From: an uncultured Flavobacteriaceae bacterium
Lineage (GTDB): Bacteria > Bacteroidota > Bacteroidia > Flavobacteriales > Flavobacteriaceae
DNA length: 64,000 bases
Direction: 5' to 3'
Assembly: GCA_947494325.1 (NCBI GenBank)
Contig: CANLUS010000002.1
Coordinates: forward strand, 372,001-436,000
Of this stretch, positions 1 to 8,451 are shown one piece after another. The notes under the pieces were generated by a model. The model made no database searches. It saw nothing but the letters and a program-made list of their open reading frames with translations, and had not been told where the DNA came from. Position 1 is the first letter of the stretch. Every line of letters starts with the position of its first letter. The position numbers were made by a program, and so were the translations under genes.

Positions 1-702
1 AATTATGACTTCAGCATTCTCATTTGCTACAGCTTCTTTTACACGATCAACATATGCATTACCATTTTTTGCAGAAGCTTCGTCAACATTACAAACATAC
101 AATACGGGTTTGTCTGTTATAAGTTGCATTGGCTGTACAAATTCTAGATCTTTTTCTGAGAACGTCATAGATCTAACAGAGTTTCCACTTTCTAGAGTTT
201 GCTGCATTCTTAACAGTACTTCTAATTCAGTTTGCGCTAGTTTATCACCAGTTTTTGCCGTTCGTTTTACACGTTCTAAACGTTTTTCAACAGATTCTAA
301 ATCTTTCAACTGCAATTCCATGTCGATGGTTTCTTTATCCCTTACTGGATCAACAGAAGTGTCGACATGTACAATATTATCATTATCAAAACAACGTAGC
401 ACGTGAATGATAGCATCTGTTTCTCTAATATTTGCTAAGAACTTATTTCCTAGACCTTCGCCCTTACTTGCTCCTTTTACCAATCCTGCAATATCGACAA
501 TCTCAACGGTAGCAGGTTGCACCTTTTCAGGATTGACCAACTCTTCTAGTTTCTCAAGACGTGCGTCAGGTACGTTGACAACACCAATATTTGGCTCAAT
601 TGTACAAAAGGGAAAGTTTGCACTTTGCGCCTTTGCATTTGATAAACAGTTAAATAAGGTTGATTTTCCTACATTTGGCAATCCAACAATTCCAGCTTTC
701 AT
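1..702 (-). CDS. ychF: YchF/OLA1-family ribosome-binding ATPase, partial (C-terminus outside window)
   Basis: The minus-strand reading frame starts at the ATG at 702 and stays open to base 1, giving 234 residues of a protein usually about 360 long. It begins MKAGIVGLPNVGKS, the P-loop of the YchF subfamily of Obg GTPases (G7-S14), followed by FPFCTIEPN (switch I/G2), DIAGLVKGASKGEGLGN (G3, diagnostic for YchF) and NVDE in place of the usual NKxD, the change that makes this family prefer ATP. A coiled-coil segment lies between G3 and NVDE. The protein is cytosolic, binds ribosomes and is linked to translation and stress responses. The TGS domain would be beyond base 1. It is transcribed alone here, with a promoter-like box just upstream. 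Confidence 0.95.
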   Translation of the reverse strand, partial: MKAGIVGLPNVGKSTLFNCLSNAKAQSANFPFCTIEPNIGVVNVPDARLEKLEELVNPEKVQPATVEIVDIAGLVKGASKGEGLGNKFLANIRETDAIIHVLRCFDNDNIVHVDTSVDPVRDKETIDMELQLKDLESVEKRLERVKRTAKTGDKLAQTELEVLLRMQQTLESGNSVRSMTFSEKDLEFVQPMQLITDKPVLYVCNVDEASAKNGNAYVDRVKEAVANENAEVII

Positions 703-732
703 ATACTATAAAGATCTAAAAAATTCGAGGTG

Positions 733-740
733 CAAATATA
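733..740 (-). promoter_or_regulatory. Bacteroidota-type -7 box upstream of ychF
   Basis: On the minus strand the bases read TATATTTG, an exact match to the TANNTTTG -7 box of Bacteroidota sigma factor promoters, about 30 nt before the ychF start. I found no clear TTG at the expected upstream distance, so this is a half-supported promoter. Confidence 0.4.
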
Positions 741-845
741 CTGTCTTTCTATATAAAAAAACAGAAATTATAGAAATGAAATAAAATTACTTTGATATGA
801 ACATTTAGTTTCTTAAAATTGTTTAATCAAATGTAATTATACCCT

Positions 846-2402
846 ATGACGCTCAGAAAAAACTTACTTACCTTTCTTGTTACCTGTTGCTTTCTTTTTT
901 CACTTAGTATACCAGCTCAAGAAAATGATAAAATATCGATTGAGTTTGGAAACGTATTTAAAAATGACGAACGAGAAATTCCAACTGATATACTAGGAAG
1001 TGATGACACTGGTTATTATTTGCTGTATGCGGGAGGTCGTTTTGGACGAGGTAAAAAATCAGTACGAAAATTCTCCTTAGAACTGTTACCTACTGGAGAA
1101 GAAATCTTATTGGGAGGAGATAAAAATGCTACGCAGCGTTCATTAGGGGTAGCCAAGGTGAATGATAAAATCATACACATTTGGTCAAGTATGGATGATT
1201 CTGGTAAGAAGTATTTTTTTCAAACAATTGATTTAAAAACTTTTTCGTCGGGTCCAACTAAGTTTATTGCTGAAATTAAAAACGACACGAGAAAAGCTTC
1301 TAGATCAATGAGCAGATTTATGATTTCGGATGATGAAAAAACTATTGCTCTTTTTTATACAGTTCCGAATAAAAACAAGGAATTACAAAAAATTAGAGTT
1401 CAAAAATTTGACACTGATTTTAACGTACTGGAAACGGGAGAATTTGAGTTTAACTATCAGAATAAAGTACTTGCTATTCAAGACGTTCTTCTCGATAGAG
1501 ATAATAATTTCGTCATAGTTACTAAGAAATATAATAGTACTAAAATTGTAAAAGAAGAATTAAATCACAAATACGAATTTCAATTTTATAGAATTAAGAA
1601 CGATGAATTGAAATTGGTACACACCATCATTCCAAATGATGTGCATCTTCGGAGTCTAAAACCAATTATTGATAAAAATAATAATCTGTTCGTTTCTGGT
1701 ATCATTTCCAAAGTGAATTTATATGCCATGACCGGTGTATATGCGGCCAAAATAAATCTAGATAATGGTACGGAAATATTTGAAACATATTCTCATTTTG
1801 ATGCTAATTACATCACTTTATTATTGGAAGACGGAAAACGAAAAGAGCGAATCTTGAAAAGAATTGCCAAAGGAAAACATGAAGATCCAAATTACATCTT
1901 AAGGCATGTAATGCTAAATGAAAATGGAGAACAAACGATGATCGCGGAGCAAATACATAGTTATACGTACAACTATGCAACAACTTTTTACCATCAAAAT
2001 TTAGCACTAATAAAACTCAATGATAAAGGAGATGTGATTTGGTCAACAAAAATTGGAAAAAATCAGACCAAACCTAACGTAGCGATTTACTCATCATATT
2101 ATCCGGTAACCAAAGATGATGATTTGATACTCTTATATAATTGTCATGAAAGTAACTTGTCACATACAAAAGGTACCACTGCAAATCCTTTTCTTGGCGC
2201 GGGTAAAATATTTATTGCCACAAGCATCACAATGAATACTGGAGCATATACAAGGCAAAAGCTAGCTAACAAAGAGCAATTAGACGGTATTACGATAAGA
2301 CCGTCTTTATATAATTGGATTGATGATAGTACACTTCTAATGTTCGGACAAGATATCGATAACCTAAAAAATCAAGGTTTCGTGAAGTTAAAATTTGAAT
2401 AA
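846..2402 (+). CDS. Secreted protein of unknown function, possible beta-propeller
   Basis: This 518-residue protein has a signal peptide (about residues 1-25, ending SIPAQ) and no membrane segments after it, so it is probably periplasmic or surface-exposed. The remainder is rich in short beta-strand-like stretches separated by D/N/G turns, for example DRDNNFVIVTKK and DKNNNLFVSGI, which is how irregular beta-propellers often look. I recognise no named family and no catalytic motif. It is monocistronic: ychF is divergent and a strong hairpin terminator begins at its stop codon. A structural role or a binding role is possible, but nothing in the neighbourhood decides it. Confidence 0.75.
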   Translation: MTLRKNLLTFLVTCCFLFSLSIPAQENDKISIEFGNVFKNDEREIPTDILGSDDTGYYLLYAGGRFGRGKKSVRKFSLELLPTGEEILLGGDKNATQRSLGVAKVNDKIIHIWSSMDDSGKKYFFQTIDLKTFSSGPTKFIAEIKNDTRKASRSMSRFMISDDEKTIALFYTVPNKNKELQKIRVQKFDTDFNVLETGEFEFNYQNKVLAIQDVLLDRDNNFVIVTKKYNSTKIVKEELNHKYEFQFYRIKNDELKLVHTIIPNDVHLRSLKPIIDKNNNLFVSGIISKVNLYAMTGVYAAKINLDNGTEIFETYSHFDANYITLLLEDGKRKERILKRIAKGKHEDPNYILRHVMLNENGEQTMIAEQIHSYTYNYATTFYHQNLALIKLNDKGDVIWSTKIGKNQTKPNVAIYSSYYPVTKDDDLILLYNCHESNLSHTKGTTANPFLGAGKIFIATSITMNTGAYTRQKLANKEQLDGITIRPSLYNWIDDSTLLMFGQDIDNLKNQGFVKLKFE

Positions 2403-2433
2403 AAAAAAGCCGAGTGTATACTCGGCTTTTTTT
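2401..2433. terminator. Bidirectional rho-independent terminator
   Basis: An A-run, a perfect stem GCCGAGT/ACTCGGC with a GTAT loop (2409-2426) and a T-run form a classic hairpin that works on both strands. It sits between the converging secreted-protein gene (stop at 2402) and the ferredoxin gene (stop at 2449). Confidence 0.9.
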
Positions 2434-2448
2434 ACTTTTTTTTAAAAT

Positions 2449-2802
2449 TTAGTCTTCGGGATGCATAAAACTTTGCTTTCCAAGTAACTCTTCCTCCGTT
2501 TCTACATGATCTTCATCAGGAACACAACAATCAACTGGGCATACAGCCGCACATTGAGGCTCGTCGTGAAAGCCTTTACATTCTGTACATTTATCAGGTA
2601 CGATATAATATAATTCATCAGAAACAGGCTCTTGCACCGCATCGGCATCAACCGCATTACCATTTGGCAAAACCACATTTCCTCCTAAAGAAGTTCCATC
2701 ACTATAACGCCAGTCATCAGCACCCTCGTAAATCGCAGTATTCGGACATTCTGGTTCACAAGCCCCACAATTTATACATTCATCAGTTATTATAATTGCC
2801 AT
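2449..2802 (-). CDS. Dicluster [4Fe-4S] ferredoxin
   Basis: This 117-residue cytosolic electron carrier has two cluster-binding motifs. The first is C9-x2-C12-x2-C15-x3-C19-P. The second is C72-x2-C75-x8-C84-x3-C88-P, with extra Cys at 92 and 93. The eight-residue gap in the second motif resembles the low-potential Allochromatium-type ferredoxins. A 50-residue insertion between the two motifs and an acidic tail ([10 protein letters not shown]) are typical of the Bacteroidota version. The gene is divergent from the acyl-CoA reductase gene at 2864, with 61 bp between them, so a shared function in reductive acyl metabolism is possible but not shown. Confidence 0.93.
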   Translation of the reverse strand: MAIIITDECINCGACEPECPNTAIYEGADDWRYSDGTSLGGNVVLPNGNAVDADAVQEPVSDELYYIVPDKCTECKGFHDEPQCAAVCPVDCCVPDEDHVETEEELLGKQSFMHPED

Positions 2803-2827
2803 AATTATTTTATTAAATTTGTCGCTA

Positions 2828-2860
2828 CAAAGTTACGAAAACTACAACGTAAAAAAACAA
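2828..2860 (-). promoter_or_regulatory. Promoter for the ferredoxin gene
   Basis: On the minus strand TTG (2860-2858) is followed after 22 nt by TAACTTTG (2835-2828), matching the Bacteroidota -33/-7 pattern TTG...TANNTTTG. The expected transcription start is about 20 nt before the ATG at 2802. Confidence 0.6.
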
Positions 2861-2863
2861 TAA

Positions 2864-3916
2864 ATGTTATTAGAAAACAGAATTAACACTTTTGTTGAAT
2901 TTGGCAATTTTTTAAGTCAATTTTCAAGAGATAAAATCGAGAAAAAGGAGTCTGTTCTTTTTAATGAGTTATTTTTTGAAGCTTTTGAAATGCAGTTAAC
3001 GCGAGCGAAAAATTTTAACGGTTGGTTTACCGAAGACAATTTATTATATGCTTTTGAATCATGGTCTAATTTATTGACTTTAAATAATTTAAAGTCTTGG
3101 ACTTCTACTTACAATTTTAAAAATAACGCTAAAAAAGTGGCCATTATAATGGCAGGAAATATTCCGTTGGTTGGCTTTCATGATTTTTTGTCGGTGTTGA
3201 TTGCAGGTCATTCTGTGGTTGTTAAACAATCGTCAAATGACAAACATTTCTTACCTCTTATTGCTAAATATTTAGAGCATGTAGAACCGTCTTTTAAGGG
3301 TGCAATTACGTTTACCGAAGAAAAATTAACTGATTTCGACGCCGCAATTGCGACTGGAAGTAATAATACAGCACGTTATTTTGATTATTATTTTGGTAAA
3401 TACCCCAACATTATTCGAAAAAACAGAAATAGCATTGCCGTCGTTATAGGTAATGAAACCGAAGCTGAACTCAAAGGTTTAGGAGAAGATGTTTTTCGTT
3501 ATTTTGGATTGGGCTGTCGGAGCGTTTCTAAACTATTTGTTCCAAAAGGTTACGATTTTGATCAATTATTTAAAGCAATTTTTGAGTATAGTGATATTAT
3601 CAATTATAAGAAATATCAAAATAACTATGACTACAATAAAGCTGTGTATTTAATGAGTGAGTTTGATTTGTTAGAAAACGGATTTCTAATGCTTAAAGAA
3701 GATAAGAGCTACTCCTCACCGATTGCCTCATTGTTTTATGAGTATTATGATGATGTAGACAGTTTGCAAGAAAAGCTCCGTCAAGATGAAGATGACATAC
3801 AATGTATTGTTAGCAACGGACTAGAAAATGCAGTACCTTTTGGACAAACGCAGCAACCGAGTTTAACGGATTATGCAGATGGGGTAGATACATTGGAGTT
3901 TTTGAGTAAGCTGTAA
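2864..3916 (+). CDS. LuxC-like acyl-CoA reductase
   Basis: The 350-residue protein belongs to the LuxC/acyl-CoA reductase family (aldehyde dehydrogenase fold), which reduces acyl-CoA or acyl groups to the aldehyde with NADPH. Support comes from the N-terminal cofactor-binding stretch KVAIIMAGNIPLVGFHDF (about residues 90-108), the ATGSNNTARYFDYYFG segment, and the presumed nucleophile C218 in YFGLGCRSVSK. It is a soluble protein about 100 residues shorter than LuxC of luminous bacteria, as is usual in Bacteroidota. It is divergent from a ferredoxin gene. No luciferase or LuxD/LuxE gene is present, so bioluminescence is not implied. The in vivo substrate cannot be read from the sequence. Confidence 0.85.
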   Translation: MLLENRINTFVEFGNFLSQFSRDKIEKKESVLFNELFFEAFEMQLTRAKNFNGWFTEDNLLYAFESWSNLLTLNNLKSWTSTYNFKNNAKKVAIIMAGNIPLVGFHDFLSVLIAGHSVVVKQSSNDKHFLPLIAKYLEHVEPSFKGAITFTEEKLTDFDAAIATGSNNTARYFDYYFGKYPNIIRKNRNSIAVVIGNETEAELKGLGEDVFRYFGLGCRSVSKLFVPKGYDFDQLFKAIFEYSDIINYKKYQNNYDYNKAVYLMSEFDLLENGFLMLKEDKSYSSPIASLFYEYYDDVDSLQEKLRQDEDDIQCIVSNGLENAVPFGQTQQPSLTDYADGVDTLEFLSKL

Positions 3917-3967
3917 AACAAAAGCTTGAACCCTTAAAGCTTCGTGAAAAACACCTCTAAAGTCACC

Positions 3968-4402
3968 TCAAGGAGTCGATTTTTTTCTAAGTACAGCAAT
4001 AAAAAGGTTTACTAAGAACAATATTTGGGTCAAAAGTACGCCGAAAGCACTTACTAAAACAATCTCATTCATATTTACAAGAGATAGCCTATTCTTAATC
4101 ATTGGAATGAAAAATAGTAAACTTAAACCAACAAGTGTAAGTAACGCATGAACAACAGATAATATAGGTACAGGTTTAAAGCGACTGCTGTTATAAAAGA
4201 TGTAATAGATAAATCCAACTATAAAAAGGAGTACAGATTGAAAAGTCAACACATGAACAGAACTAATAATGAAATAGGTGTCATGAATAATGAAATCTAG
4301 TGTAGATTGTGACATATTGATCCGGCCATAAATTCCGTAAACCAAAGAAACTAGGGCAAATCCCCAAAATAGCCAATGAATGTCTTTTAAAATTTTATCC
4401 AT
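3968..4402 (-). CDS. Small four-helix membrane protein with heme-copper-oxidase-like motif
   Basis: This 144-residue protein has four predicted membrane segments (about residues 8-27, 46-68, 79-100 and 112-138). The second begins DFIIHDTYFIISSVHVL. It resembles helix X of cytochrome oxidase subunit I, where HDTYYVVAHFHYVL carries the ligands of heme a3 and heme a. Here the second His is kept (residue 50) and the first is replaced by Ser. The full oxidase subunit is about 500 residues and its other ligand helices are absent. It may be a stand-alone relative of that helix pair; function unknown. It lies alone between the acyl-CoA reductase and folE genes. Confidence 0.7.
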   Translation of the reverse strand: MDKILKDIHWLFWGFALVSLVYGIYGRINMSQSTLDFIIHDTYFIISSVHVLTFQSVLLFIVGFIYYIFYNSSRFKPVPILSVVHALLTLVGLSLLFFIPMIKNRLSLVNMNEIVLVSAFGVLLTQILFLVNLFIAVLRKKSTP

Positions 4403-4476
4403 AACTAGATTCCTGATTTCACAGGAATAACAAGATACTTATACATTCTAGGTGTTTTCCTAAAATATTAGAATAC

Positions 4477-5163
4477 TTAATCGTTAAAATCGGTATCCAT
4501 TTTGATATAATCTAAAAACTCACGTTTTACCGAATCATTTTTAAATTTACCACCAAATTCAGACGTTACTGTACTACTGGCTACATCACGAATTCCTCTT
4601 GAATTCACGCATAAATGCTTTGCATCAATCACACAGGCCACATCTTCGGTGCCCAAGGCTTGTTGTAATTCTTGCACTACTTGCATTGTTAAACGCTCTT
4701 GTACCTGTGGACGTTTTGCATAAAAATCTACAATACGATTCATTTTAGAAAGGCCAATGACATTGCCATTTGAAATATAGGCAACATGTGCTTTTCCTAC
4801 AATTGGTAATAAATGATGTTCGCAAGTAGAATATACAGTGATATTCTTCTCCACTAACATCTCGCCATATTTGTAATTGTTATCGAAAGTAGATGCCTTA
4901 GGTTTTCTTTTAGGATTTAAACCTCCAAAAATCTCTTTTACAAACATCTTCGCCACACGTCTTGGTGTTCCTTTGATGCTGTCATCGGTTAAATCCATAC
5001 CCAATGTTTGCAGTATATTGGCTACGTCGCCTTCAATTGACTTTATTTTCTCATCATCAGACAATTCAAATGCATCCTCTCGTAAAGGTGTTTTTGCTGA
5101 TGTAAATATATGATCATCTCCTATTTCTTCTATCATATCTTTTCCTGATTTCCCTTCAAACAT
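4477..5163 (-). CDS. folE: GTP cyclohydrolase I
   Basis: FolE converts GTP to 7,8-dihydroneopterin triphosphate, the first step of tetrahydrofolate (and biopterin) synthesis, as a cytosolic homodecamer. The 228-residue protein has the zinc-binding CEHHLLP motif (Cys and His ligands, about residues 113-116) and the third ligand in KHLCVNSRG, together with the conserved GLSKMNRIVDFYAKRPQVQERL segment. The N-terminal 40 residues are variable and polar. It follows hisS on the same strand, separated by 21 bp, and has its own promoter-like boxes overlapping the hisS 3' end. Confidence 0.97.
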   Translation of the reverse strand: MFEGKSGKDMIEEIGDDHIFTSAKTPLREDAFELSDDEKIKSIEGDVANILQTLGMDLTDDSIKGTPRRVAKMFVKEIFGGLNPKRKPKASTFDNNYKYGEMLVEKNITVYSTCEHHLLPIVGKAHVAYISNGNVIGLSKMNRIVDFYAKRPQVQERLTMQVVQELQQALGTEDVACVIDAKHLCVNSRGIRDVASSTVTSEFGGKFKNDSVKREFLDYIKMDTDFND

Positions 5164-5179
5164 TCTCCTAAATTTTAAG

Positions 5180-5211
5180 CAAAATTACGAATTTTGTACT
5201 GCTTTGAGCAA
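5180..5211 (-). promoter_or_regulatory. Candidate promoter for folE inside the hisS 3' end
   Basis: The minus strand shows TTG (5211-5209), 21 nt of spacer and TAATTTTG (5187-5180), matching TTG...TANNTTTG. The -7 box lies 17 nt before the folE ATG, so the leader would be very short. Confidence 0.5.
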
Positions 5212-6858
5212 TTCTTCCAAGTTATAGGTAGTTTGCTCACCAGTATTCATATTTTTTAATGTGTATGTATTATTTTCTAATTCATTCGAACCTACCATTA
5301 CCACGAACTCAATAGCACGTTTATTGGCATAGTTCATCTGTTTTTTTAGTTTGGCACTATCTGGATAAAGTTCAGTTTTTATATCGCTTTCGCGGAAGCT
5401 TTTTACTGCTTTCAAACAGTATGCTGCTTCATCGGCGCCAAAGTTTAAAAACAACACTTTTGGTGTTGGCAAGATTACTTTTTCAAACAGGTCTAACTCT
5501 TCCAAGACCAAATAAATTCGATCCAATCCAAACGAAATACCAATCCCACTCATATTATTCAATCCGAAAATTCCTGTTAGGTCATCATATCTTCCACCTC
5601 CGCCAATAGAACCTAACTTCACGTCATTCGCTGAAACTTCAAATATAGCTCCTGTATAATAATTAAGTCCTCGAGCCAAGGTCACATCTAAAGCTAAATT
5701 AGCTGATTTCAAACCTAATTTCATTATATTTTCTAATACAAATTGTAAATCTTCTATACCTTGAGTTCCTTCGTCGGAACCTGATAATAGAACTTTCAAT
5801 TGATCTAGTTTTTCTTGATTCGTACCATTTAGATTGAACAATGGTTGAACTTTTTCAATTGCCGTTTCGGTAATCCCCTTAGCAAGCATTTCTTTTACAA
5901 CGCCTTCTTTACCTATTTTATCTAACTTATCTAAGGCAACCGTAAAATCGATCAGTTTATCACTGGCACCAATAATTTCGGCAATTCCAGATAAGATCTT
6001 TCTATTATTTAGTTTGATGGTAGTTGTAATTCCTAAATCAGTAAATATGGCATCGTATAACTGAATAAATTCTACTTCTTGAAAAAGTGATTTACTCCCA
6101 ACAACATCAGCATCACACTGATAAAATTCTCTGTAACGTCCTTTTTGAGGTCTATCAGCGCGCCAAACGGGCTGCATCTGAAAACGTTTAAACGGAAATA
6201 CAATATCATTTTGATGTTGCACGACGTAACGCGCAAAGGGAACAGTAAGATCGTAACGAAGGGCTTTTTCAGAAAATTTTGAAGTTTTTTTATAAAAATC
6301 TTTCTTTAAATATGCAGAAAAACATTTTGCTACTAAATTATTCATAAAATAATCCCCCATACTTTTGTTAATCTCACTAAAATTTATAATTTGGGCATAT
6401 CTAGTCAGCGAATACCATAACTCTTGCTTGGATATACTAAGTAATTCGTACTGTTCATCAGAAAAGGAATATAAACCTTTATACCAAGAACTTTGAAATC
6501 TGCTATCCTTTACATCCATCTTAAACAACATAGAATCAGGTGAAATCCTTTCTTTCATTTCTATATAGCCATTCAATAACAGATTTTTAATATCATCAAC
6601 AACTCCAGCATAAGAAATGTCTTTATCAATATCTTTAAGATAATCCCCAGAATTTAAAATTTTAAAAATGAGACGATCTCCTTCTTCACCGTATTTCCCC
6701 ATCAAGGTCGAAGAATTTTCAAAACTTGGCGTTTCGATAGCCTGAAAGCCATACAATTCGAATGATCGTTGAATAGTATTGAATATGTACTTTCGTTTTG
6801 CTACTTCGGTAGGTGAGAAATCTCTAGTTCCTTTAGGGATGCCGGGTTTTTGTGCCAT
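5185..6858 (-). CDS. hisS: Histidine--tRNA ligase with a long insertion
   Basis: This class II aminoacyl-tRNA synthetase charges tRNA-His. It has motif 1 ([11 protein letters not shown] and following), motif 2 ([23 protein letters not shown]), the histidine-specific [15 protein letters not shown] segment, motif 3 ([12 protein letters not shown]) and a C-terminal anticodon-binding domain. At 557 residues it is about 90 longer than its usual flavobacterial size of about 460. The excess lies between GD72 and the SEKALRYDL block at 196. There an aromatic, helix-rich stretch replaces the usual short loop. The frame is intact throughout, so the gene is likely functional. The folE gene follows on the same strand. 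Confidence 0.95.
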   Translation of the reverse strand: MAQKPGIPKGTRDFSPTEVAKRKYIFNTIQRSFELYGFQAIETPSFENSSTLMGKYGEEGDRLIFKILNSGDYLKDIDKDISYAGVVDDIKNLLLNGYIEMKERISPDSMLFKMDVKDSRFQSSWYKGLYSFSDEQYELLSISKQELWYSLTRYAQIINFSEINKSMGDYFMNNLVAKCFSAYLKKDFYKKTSKFSEKALRYDLTVPFARYVVQHQNDIVFPFKRFQMQPVWRADRPQKGRYREFYQCDADVVGSKSLFQEVEFIQLYDAIFTDLGITTTIKLNNRKILSGIAEIIGASDKLIDFTVALDKLDKIGKEGVVKEMLAKGITETAIEKVQPLFNLNGTNQEKLDQLKVLLSGSDEGTQGIEDLQFVLENIMKLGLKSANLALDVTLARGLNYYTGAIFEVSANDVKLGSIGGGGRYDDLTGIFGLNNMSGIGISFGLDRIYLVLEELDLFEKVILPTPKVLFLNFGADEAAYCLKAVKSFRESDIKTELYPDSAKLKKQMNYANKRAIEFVVMVGSNELENNTYTLKNMNTGEQTTYNLEELLKAVQNS

Positions 6859-6900
6859 TCATTCGTTTAATAAGCTGCAAATATCCGAAATTAATAAAAA

Positions 6901-7368
6901 TTATAGCTTATCCAGCTCCGATTTTTCTTTCATAGTTAACGTAAAGGCATTTTTAAACTTTTCTTTCGAAGGAAACTGTAAATACATGAGTACCAACATC
7001 AACAATGAAACCAAGAGAAAGGCAGCATTACTCGTGATAAACGTCGCTACAATTGCCAAAAATGCAGGTACCTCTAAACACGCTATTCTCACTAAGATTG
7101 CCGATTGATATCTTGTTAGTTTCGAAGTTAAAGTACTATTCTTAGTACTTTTTCTCACTAAGGAGTTAAAAACTAAATTACCCAGCATATAACCGGCTAA
7201 TGCCACTACAGGTATCGCTATTAAAAAGGTACTATCTCCTTCAATACCAAACGTTGGGTTTCCTGAAAGTGTATATCCTAATACTGTAAAAATGAACACT
7301 CCAAACAAAAGCGCTGTGTATATAATTTTTATTGTTTTAAAAATATTTTTTGAAGAAGAATTATCCAT
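6901..7368 (-). CDS. Membrane protein of unknown function downstream of DUF4126 gene
   Basis: From the ATG at 7368 this gene encodes 155 residues beginning MDNSSSKNIFKTIK. I preferred this ATG because it overlaps the stop of the DUF4126 gene by only 8 nt; an ATG at 7380 would add four residues (MKRP). Four hydrophobic segments are visible (about residues 16-35, 48-68, 92-112 and 115-135), followed by a charged C-terminal tail. It is probably translationally coupled to the DUF4126 gene. I recognise no family; the two are likely to act in the same membrane process. Confidence 0.65.
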   Translation of the reverse strand: MDNSSSKNIFKTIKIIYTALLFGVFIFTVLGYTLSGNPTFGIEGDSTFLIAIPVVALAGYMLGNLVFNSLVRKSTKNSTLTSKLTRYQSAILVRIACLEVPAFLAIVATFITSNAAFLLVSLLMLVLMYLQFPSKEKFKNAFTLTMKEKSELDKL

Positions 7369-7945
7369 TGGTCGTTTCATTTTGTTTTTTTGGTTTGAAC
7401 CACTTAAACACCTTAAACATGAGCCATAATACGAGTATAACAAGTATAATAGCAAGAACAGGCGCAACAAATGCCAAAATTGCCATAATAATTGAAGAAC
7501 CTGTCTCAACTGTAGAAACTATTGGATTTGCGATTCCACCAGTTGTTGCTGTAGACGCCAATCGGGTGGTTGAAGTAGATGCCTTGATTGCCGATGCCGT
7601 TCCGCCACCTGCTATTATTGCCAATGACCACGTAATTAAAGGTTCTAAGTCGGCTGCTGTCGATAACATCACAGCGGTTCCAGCCAATGCGGCTAACGGC
7701 ACTGCTATTGTATCTAACAAATTATCAAGCCAAGGAATTAAATACGCTATAATTTCAACGAAGGTTGCAATACCTAAGGTTATCAATGCTGGTATTCCAC
7801 TGATCCATTGCCAATTTTCGTTTAATGGAATTACACCATAGTACGAGGAAATACTCAGTGCAAATAGTGGAACAAAGATTCTGAAACCAACAGAGGCTGC
7901 CAGGCCAATTCCGAGTAAAATACTAAATGTAGTTGAAGCATCCAT
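7361..7945 (-). CDS. DUF4126 family membrane protein
   Basis: The 194-residue protein has the features of the DUF4126 family: an N-terminal hydrophobic segment with GLAASVGFRIFVPLFALS, a WISGIPALITLGIATFVEIIAYLIPWLDNLLD block, a small-residue-rich stretch (GTAVMLSTAADLEPLITWSLA, GGGTASAIKASTSTTR), and a C-terminal membrane helix followed by a Lys-rich cytosolic tail. About five membrane segments are predicted. The family function is unknown. It is the first gene of a two-gene unit with the downstream membrane protein gene. Confidence 0.85.
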   Translation of the reverse strand: MDASTTFSILLGIGLAASVGFRIFVPLFALSISSYYGVIPLNENWQWISGIPALITLGIATFVEIIAYLIPWLDNLLDTIAVPLAALAGTAVMLSTAADLEPLITWSLAIIAGGGTASAIKASTSTTRLASTATTGGIANPIVSTVETGSSIIMAILAFVAPVLAIILVILVLWLMFKVFKWFKPKKQNETTNG

Positions 7946-8084
7946 GATCTAAATATTTGCTAAATATATAACTAAAATTTCAGGCTATACTAAGGTCCTT
8001 TTTACAAAATAGGAAAAACCCCTTTTCGATACAGGATTTTTCCTGTATTTCACTAATCAGCTTTCAATTCATACCCTGTAGCAT

Positions 8085-8092
8085 TATCTTTG
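8085..8092 (+). promoter_or_regulatory. -7 box upstream of the 51-residue membrane protein gene
   Basis: TATCTTTG matches TANNTTTG exactly and lies 47 nt before the ATG at 8140. A TTTC rather than a TTG is found where the -33 element should be. Confidence 0.4.
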
Positions 8093-8139
8093 AGGTATTA
8101 AATTTATAAAGATCAACAGTTAACCATTAAACTGAAGTT

Positions 8140-8295
8140 ATGTACCATGATTATCATGATCCCAACAAAAGGGATAAGCATATATTTGATAAATCACCTG
8201 AATTTTGGGATTTGGTGGTTAAGGTATTATTCCTCTTTGGAGTGTCAATATTGCTTTTAGCTTTAGTTTTAAAATGGTTAGGTTATTTTGGTTAA
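8140..8295 (+). CDS. Small single-pass membrane protein (51 residues)
   Basis: This short gene encodes a polar N-terminus rich in His, Asp and Lys (MYHDYHDPNKRDKHIF), then a Trp-containing interface and one membrane helix (about residues 27-48, LVVKVLFLFGVSILLLALVL), ending KWLGYFG. A -7 box lies upstream and a terminator downstream, so it forms its own transcription unit. No family is recognised. The His/Asp-rich head could bind metal, but that is only a guess. Confidence 0.6.
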   Translation: MYHDYHDPNKRDKHIFDKSPEFWDLVVKVLFLFGVSILLLALVLKWLGYFG

Positions 8296-8348
8296 CAGTA
8301 TCTTTTTGATTTGATAAATTATAGTTAGCCTCTCATGCAAACTATAAG

Positions 8349-8375
8349 AAACCCACAATATGCATTGTGGGTTTT
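8349..8375 (+). terminator. Rho-independent terminator
   Basis: A perfect stem ACCCACAAT/ATTGTGGGT with loop ATGC is followed by TTTT. It lies about 55 nt downstream of the small membrane protein gene and separates it from the cyclase gene. Confidence 0.85.
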
Positions 8376-8451
8376 GCTTTTACTCTAAGATTCGTTTCTA
8401 AATTCGCTTTTACGTAACTTTAGCCCATTAAACCATACTTCAGCAAGCTAT

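Noticed and set aside
5-784. Two open plus-strand frames (5-406 and 407-784)
   Set aside because: They are antisense to the unmistakable ychF coding sequence and the gap after it, and encode nothing recognisable.
2449-3916. Ferredoxin plus LuxC-like gene as part of a bioluminescence operon
   Set aside because: No luciferase, LuxD or LuxE is nearby; LuxC-like reductases without luminescence are common in this phylum.
7369-7509. Longer version of the membrane protein gene starting at 7509
   Set aside because: It would start with TTG and lie entirely within the DUF4126 gene; the ATG at 7368 gives a normal N-terminus.
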